From: Cudoniella acicularis
Lineage: Eukaryota > Ascomycota > Leotiomycetes > Helotiales > Helotiaceae
Direction of reading: 5' to 3'
Length of the DNA: 25,475 nt
NCBI GenBank assembly: GCA_013054445.1
Contig: JAAMPI010000800.1
Span: forward strand, 1 to 25,475
Shown: positions 20,211 to 25,475 of the stretch, piece by piece
Position numbering within the stretch: position 1 is the first letter of the stretch
Layout of the letters: every line of letters starts with the position of its first letter
Notes under the pieces: generated by a model
The model's database searches: none
The model's input: the letters and a program-made list of their open reading frames with translations, nothing else
Told to the model about the DNA's origin: nothing
Program-made: the position numbers and the translations under genes

Positions 20211-21393
20211 AGTCCGAAATCTCAGTAATTATCGAGCAAAGAGAGTATGGGGGTCAAATGTGAAAATATGTATGGCACAGGCTGTCATTCTCGCTACTAG
20301 ATTTGTATTTCTGAAGTTCCAAATAAAGGGCTGTTTTGAAAGTTCTTAAACACAGGGAATTTCATCAAAGCTATATTTTTTTTAAAAGCTTATCTACAAT
20401 TATTATATCATCCCACACTCATCATCAGGGCTTTACTGAACTTTAAAAACTAGTATCTACAATCGAATAAGTCGTGCTATCAGCCAATCAAAAGAAATAA
20501 AAACTTGCAGGCAGAAGTCTTGGCAAGCTTCTTTAGCGATACGCAGTGCTTGATTCACCTCGAGGCAGACTAGGCAGACAGCTGGACGCCACAATTTGGC
20601 CCAAATTTTATTCGCTCTCCTTTGCGAGCTGCACTGTCACAGGATATCTCTAGCCTATGAAATTTCAGCTCTCATGCTGAATTCTGCCTAACAAAATGTT
20701 AGTCATCGAGTCGCACTACTTCAAAAAGTCGCCATTCTCTAAAGCCTTGCCGTGCTGTTGGGATTTCATCAGTATGTTATTAATTGTTGGATGAATTTTC
20801 CCTTGTCCAAAACCGCTGCGGAGTTGAATCGACTCTCCGAAGAGCAAAAATTGATATGACATTGGGCGTCGTGTGAGGATGACCTCGAATTTTGGATAGC
20901 AGCCTCGTCAGCAAGCTCGTCGGTGAGTTCTTCACAAGCTCCTTTTCTACAAGGTATTTAGCGAACTGTATATAAAATGAAGTCATGTTCAAAGTTTGAA
21001 AATGTGGGAAATATTTCTTGAAGTGTTTTCCAAATGAGGATGGTCTTTAGATGGGGCTTTTGACGACTCTTGCATTGCCGCCTTCGGCAACGAAACTTGA
21101 ATTTTTAGCTCCAGATTGAATAGCTAACATTATTTCTCCCCATAGCATCAAGAAAATTCAATGCGTTCAAGCCGAGGCAACACCACTTCATCAAAGGCCG
21201 GAAGAATTTGAGAAGCAACTCTATATACCCAGCCAAAGCAAAGTATTCAGCCCAGCCTTTTTCTGGAGGCCCGCACAGGAATCCACTTCAAGATTGAGAT
21301 GTCCTTGATCCAAAGGTTATACTCTTCAACTACCCAGCCTATCTGATCAATCTGGAAGAAGGCAGAGATTGAACTGCAATCACAATCCACAAA
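20211..21393. other. intergenic, no gene recognised
   Basis: This stretch of about 1.2 kb between the glucosidase remnant and the RBR gene is moderately AT-rich near 20330-20480. The only ORF (20780-20992 minus, 70 codons) shows no motif. It presumably includes the RBR promoter. Confidence 0.5.
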
Positions 21394-22789
21394 ATGGAAT
21401 TCGGCAACCAATACCAAGGAATCTCAGACCACCAGGTCGCGTTACGCCTACAAGCCGAAGAAAACCTGCGCGCAGAAGAAGAAACCCGGAATTTAGCTCG
21501 CTCCCAACATCTATCACGTCGATGGGCCCAGGATGATGGGAACATAGTGTCTATCCGCGATGGATTCTTGAGATCTATAGTAGACCAGGAGAAGATCAAC
21601 CGGGAGGCTGAGAGAAGACTCAAAGCGGTGCAAGATTCAAGATCGACAGGAGAGAGCCACCGTCGACAGAGCGAGCAGATATTTCAGCCTATTTCGTCGC
21701 CGCAAGAGTTGCGAACGACAGGACAACGTCAGATTCAGCTACAACAACAGAGCCGGCAAAATAATCGGTTGTTCCAACCCGCTGCTGCTGCAACAATGGA
21801 ATGGGAACCAACGTCAGCAAGTGATACTAGAATCAGGGACGAGAGGAGGATGCTTATGATGATAGAGGCGGAGCGGAGGGCTAGGATAGACCGCGAGAGA
21901 GAACGAGCTGGTGCAGTGGAAAGAGAGCGACAGAGGGCACTTCGTGAGCAAAACTTACAGAAATGGCGTGAGCAACAAGAGTCGGTAAGACGTTTGAGCC
22001 AACCGAAAGCTTCTTTCCCAGTTCCACAAAATCGACAGAATCCTTACCGACCTCAGAACCCTCAGAGCCCTCCAATTCAACCGAGCAACCAAAAATATAG
22101 CAATCAGTTCTCTCCGACTCGTCAGATTCACAGAAAAGCACCCCTTGCCGAAACCGTAAATTGCGTTGCATGCATGGAACCTGGGCCGAAGGACAAAAGT
22201 ATCTTACTGGACTGTAAACACGAATTCTGTAGAGTCTGTCTTTACTGTAAGCACATTTCCCACCCCCTATTACAAATTTGGTGAAAGAGCTAACATTCCC
22301 TCCGCAATAGCTGCATTCAAAAGTGCATTCTCCTCCCGGACACTCTTCAAATGCTGCGGCATCCAAGTACCCATCATAAACCTCTCACGCAACCCCTCCA
22401 ACCCATTCCTCGAATCCTACAACACGCTCGTGATGGAACTCTCCACCAAAAATCCAGTTTACTGCGCTTCTGTCTTTTGCGGCAAATTCATCCCCTCTTC
22501 AAACATCCAAGGGAGGACAGCTACTTGCCCGGTAGCTACATGCAGGCAGAGAACTTGCGTGGCTTGTAAGAAGATGAGACATAAAGGTGTCTGCGCGGAT
22601 GATAAGGAGAGTATACAGGTTCAGGAGATGGGGAAGAAGTTGGGATGGAAAAATTGCCCGAAGTGTAGCCATTTGGTGGAGAGGATTGAGGGCTGTTTGC
22701 ATATGACGTGTAGGTGCAAGGCGGAGTGGTGTTATAATTGTTTGGCTAAGTGGTCGATGTGCAATTCTACTTGTGCGAGGGGAAGATGA
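21394..22789 (+). CDS. RBR-type E3 ubiquitin ligase
   Basis: Two exons (21394-22246 and 22311-22789) encode 443 aa. The 64-nt intron 22247-22310 has GTAAGC, GCTAACAT and CAATAG, and splices in frame inside RING1. Residues 1-250 are Gln/Arg/Glu-rich, with a likely coiled-coil or charged helix (about 145-200). RING1: Cys257, Cys260, Cys274, His276, Cys279, Cys282, then LFKCCG (Cys299/300). IBR: YCASVFCGKF, CPVATC and CVACKKMRHKGVC. RING2 (Rcat): NCPKCSHLVERIEGCLHMTC followed by CKAEWCYNC, in which Cys413 is the expected catalytic thioester cysteine. RBR ligases take ubiquitin from an E2 onto this cysteine and then pass it to substrates. The C-terminus ends shortly after Rcat with CNSTCARGR. All key residues are present and the frame is intact, unlike most neighbours. 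The substrate is unknown. Confidence 0.93.
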
Positions 22790-23814
22790 AAGGGTGTTCG
22801 GAAATCGGGTCTGAGCAAAGCCATTTTTTCTGGGATGTTATTTATTAGTGGTGGGAATGTTTAGGTTTTGTTGGTTTGTCCAGGACCGAATATTCGGCAA
22901 CGGGATGCTGTGGGGTTTGGTTTTGGGTGGCATGCTTCTATTCCCACCTAACCACGCTCATGCGAGGAACGACACTATCATGACATAGTCCCTTTATCAA
23001 TGTCTTTCCGGCGGTACTTTATATCACACTTTACGACCCTTTCTGGCGGCTTATATCTCAAATTATTTTCAATATAATATTTAACTTCATACGAGTAAAC
23101 ATTCAGTGAAAGTCTCGATCCCATGCACCGTAAGTTGCCACATCACGTGCTTTCGTAGAAAACACTTCGATCATGAAACCGCTTTTAGACAAGCTGACCT
23201 AGGGCGTTTGAATGTTTTAATTCTTAAATAATTCTAGATATTTTTGCTTGATCTATAAAAAGTAATCTTTATTGGTTATTTTGCCACTTTGAAGTGTTTT
23301 CGTGCATTTTCGCATAAGCGCTGCCCAACTTGCAGTGCGTGTGGTAGACTGCAAACTTCCCGAGCGCTTTTATTTGAGTTAACGGTACAAAGAATCATGT
23401 GCAAGATACGCAAGAGAAATAATCACGTCAGATAAATTTGAGCGTCCTATTTTCGGCAAGGTGAAATCCCCCCTTCTACCCAAGTATCCTTGGATAGCCC
23501 ATGTGGTAGTTGGGCTTCCTACTTTCTTCTTCCAAAATATCATTTAACTGTCATACAGGATTTATCCTTAACTAAGTGTTGCTCACTTGGTCATATATGG
23601 CGTCAGAAGTGTCTAATAGTGATGTCGTCTAGACAGAATGCTGTAAGTGTTTTTCTAGTTCCATGGTTGCGGGAGAGCTAATTCGCAACCCTTCTAGACC
23701 CATCAGTCTATAAATTCCAAAATAATTTTGCTTTCTTTTAAATCTTTTCTCTTCACAAATATCCAGCACAGCAATAGCGAAAGCTCCCCAGCATCCCAGG
23801 AAACGAATCGAATC
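22790..23814. other. intergenic, no gene recognised
   Basis: It is AT-rich in 23000-23300. ORFs at 23490-23681 plus and 23629-23894 minus show no motif or splice signals. Confidence 0.5.
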
Positions 23815-24898
23815 ATGCCCATCGCACTCGACAACGGGTCCACCTCTGGACAAACGATGGATAAATGACTTGCAATTGTCGCCGGGAGATTCATTTCAGG
23901 ACGGCATGAATGGCAAAATATGTTCTTAAGGGAGTTCGGATGTCATCAATGGCCATACTCATACTCTTTTACTGCACTTCACCACACCGATACAATAGGC
24001 AATACAGCTATCCCATTATGAGCCTATCCCTCTATTTTTGCGTATATAGCCTTTATCTCGAGTATTTCATCGACAGTTTCCATAGAGGTCTCTATAGGTT
24101 GCACAAGCCTCTCTACGCCAATCCCACCAAAGAGGAGATCCCCTCCGTCATCAACCATGCAGCGTGGGAGGGGGGTGCCGTCGAAGATTGCGTTTTGATG
24201 CTGGATCATCGCTCCTTGAGCTTGATTAAGAGGGTTCAAGGAAAAGACTTGCCTTTTTCTGAGGAAATTAAGAACTTCATCCTCCCTCTCTTGGACCTGC
24301 CGTGATGGATATTTTCTGCCTTTTGGCAACTACGCCCGAGGTCATGGGACAAACCAGAGCCTTGGATATTTCAAACTTTGTCGGCCGACAAGCTCGGTGG
24401 TGCGATTATGGTTGCATGTACAATGTTCGTACTAAGCAGGCCTTTCGTTCTTGAGTCCTATGGCGTTGCCGAAGGCTTTGGCTAGGTTCGCGGCGTCGAT
24501 AAATTGGTTGAGCTCGTCAGAAAGAACATTGATGAGGCGAAGGCAGATAAGAATGGTAAAGGTGCGGTAGAAAGATTGAAGTAATGAGTTCAAGAGATCA
24601 AGAAGTTGGAATCAAATGGGTCGAGGAAGAGATTGAAGATCGAGAGGAGGGGGTCAAGGAGCTGGAGATGAACAGCGGGATTGAAAAGATGAAAGAGGAA
24701 GCCGAGATGATGGAGAATGACATCAAGGAAGCGAAAGAAGAATCAGAGAAAGTGAAGGTGTAACCGGGGGATATTGGAGTCCGAACTGTTGAAGGTATTA
24801 AGTCGACGGAACTGTTGCAGATGGACGCTAAAATCGACATGATCGAAGAGCAACTCAAGATCATGTTGGATGATATCGAGGGGCTGAAGATGAATTAA
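23815..24898 (+). pseudogene. unrecognised gene with coiled-coil C-terminus, decayed
   Basis: Plus-strand reading frames between 23815 and 24898 look like one broken protein. From ATG 23815 the start reads MPIALDNGSTSGQTMDK, then TGA, then IVAGRFISGRHEWQ. After a frame change near 24000 comes LYLEYFIDSFHRGLYRLHKPL, then INHAAWEGGAVEDCVLMLDH and EEIKNFILPLLDLP, stopping at TGA 24303. The same frame resumes with WDKPEPWIFQTLSADKLGGAIM, TAG at 24483 (after GVAEGFG) and VDKLVELVRKNIDEAKADKN, ending TAA at about 24582. A shifted frame then gives WVEEEIEDREEGVKELEM, EKMKEEAEMMENDIKEAKEE, TAA, and MDAKIDMIEEQLKIMLDDIE to TAA at 24896, a clear heptad-rich coiled coil. I do not recognise the family and propose no function. 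Confidence 0.45.
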
Positions 24899-25475
24899 GA
24901 GTACCCTTTCGTTAACAAGGATTTGCAGGAGAATACCTAAAAGTCTTATTTCAAAGTTTGTTGAGGAGGCAGCCGTAACTTACTATAGCTAGCTAGCAAA
25001 AGTCAAAGGAAGCCCCTCTGAAATCTAGCTCCCCCAGTTTTCACCTTCCTCGACGACGTCCTAGCCGCTTCTAAGATCCCCCCCCCCTCTCCCATTACCT
25101 ATGCCCCCACAGTCCAGACTCCAGAAGAAAGTGCAAGAGAAAATAGTAGCCTTCTATGAAAAGATAAGTATACCCAAGAGTAGCGAGTTCAGGACCAGGT
25201 TTCAATATGGAAATGTCGAGTCAAGTGATTCTGCCAAAATTAGCAAGAGCCACATGCTGATTCCGGGTATTCTTTCTGTTGTGCCTTGCTATCCAAATAA
25301 GGAAACAGCAGCTCAAGTGACTCCTGCTAAACATTGTGGCTTGATAGGCGATTGATTTATGTATATTTCGCTCGTAGAAGATCTTGTCTATGAAAGCATA
25401 AATGCGAATGAAGGTCGAAAGACAGATTTTCTCTTCGTGAGGAAACTCCCTTTGCGAAGATATTGGCTACTGCAG
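24899..25475. other. right end of window, no firm gene
   Basis: It contains a C10 run (25078-25087) and an 84-codon plus ORF (25101-25355, MPPQSRLQKKVQEKIVAFYEK...) whose start is helical and charged but which matches no family. It could be an exon of a gene continuing to the right, or noise. Confidence 0.35.

Noticed and set aside
25101..25355. 84-codon plus ORF at the right edge
   Set aside because: No family match and no splice or promoter support. It could be an exon cut by the window, but the evidence is too thin to call.

Overview
The window looks like a chromosomal segment of a filamentous ascomycete (Pezizomycotina). Coding regions are interrupted by short spliceosomal introns of about 46-64 nt with GTAAGT-type donors, CTRAY branch points and YAG acceptors. 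The gene families are typical of these fungi: a 2EXR protein, a DUF3425 regulator, an arrestin-like protein, a Zn2Cys6 activator and an RBR E3 ligase. No RNA gene or CRISPR array was found. The species cannot be read from the sequence.

Layout. 1-810 (-): a 2EXR-domain protein running off the left edge. 1026-1328 (-): a possible small membrane protein. 2064-3021 (-): a three-exon DUF3425 (bZIP-type regulator) gene with an apparent frameshift in a C7 run. 3022-7438: mostly gene-free, with an AT-rich stretch of about 450 nt lacking CpG (4993-5441) and one weak small ORF at 5517. 7439-8506 (-): an arrestin-like gene split over frames. 9073-9544 (+): a small disordered or acidic protein gene, also split over two frames. 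10394-20210: a sugar-utilisation cluster. 21394-22789 (+): an intact two-exon RBR ubiquitin ligase. 23815-24898 (+): an unrecognised, decayed gene ending in a coiled coil.

The most interesting part is the 10-kb disaccharide cluster. It has an intact Zn2Cys6 activator of the AmyR/MalR type (10394-12112, -), an MFS alpha-glucoside/sucrose-type permease (13427-14709, -), a GH32 intracellular-type invertase (15727-17414, +) and a GH13 alpha-glucosidase (18095-20210, +). Together they would import a disaccharide and split it inside the cell. Only the regulator is open. The permease has lost its first transmembrane helices and carries stops and frameshifts. The invertase is broken by one single-base frameshift. 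The glucosidase has six nonsense codons and at least three frameshifts. A 284-bp solo LTR, bounded by TGTTGGAT/ATCCAACA and a perfect ATAAT target duplication, sits inside the first intron of the glucosidase. Removing it restores a 55-nt intron that joins two in-frame exons.

The 10-mer TTCACCCGAA occurs exactly three times in the window: twice between the divergent permease and invertase genes and once in the glucosidase upstream region. It is a good candidate operator for the cluster regulator. Overall this reads as a sugar-acquisition cluster caught in decay, with different members at different stages. Many nonsense codons fit C:G to T:A transitions. Because most breaks are single-base indels, assembly error must be excluded for those in homopolymers.
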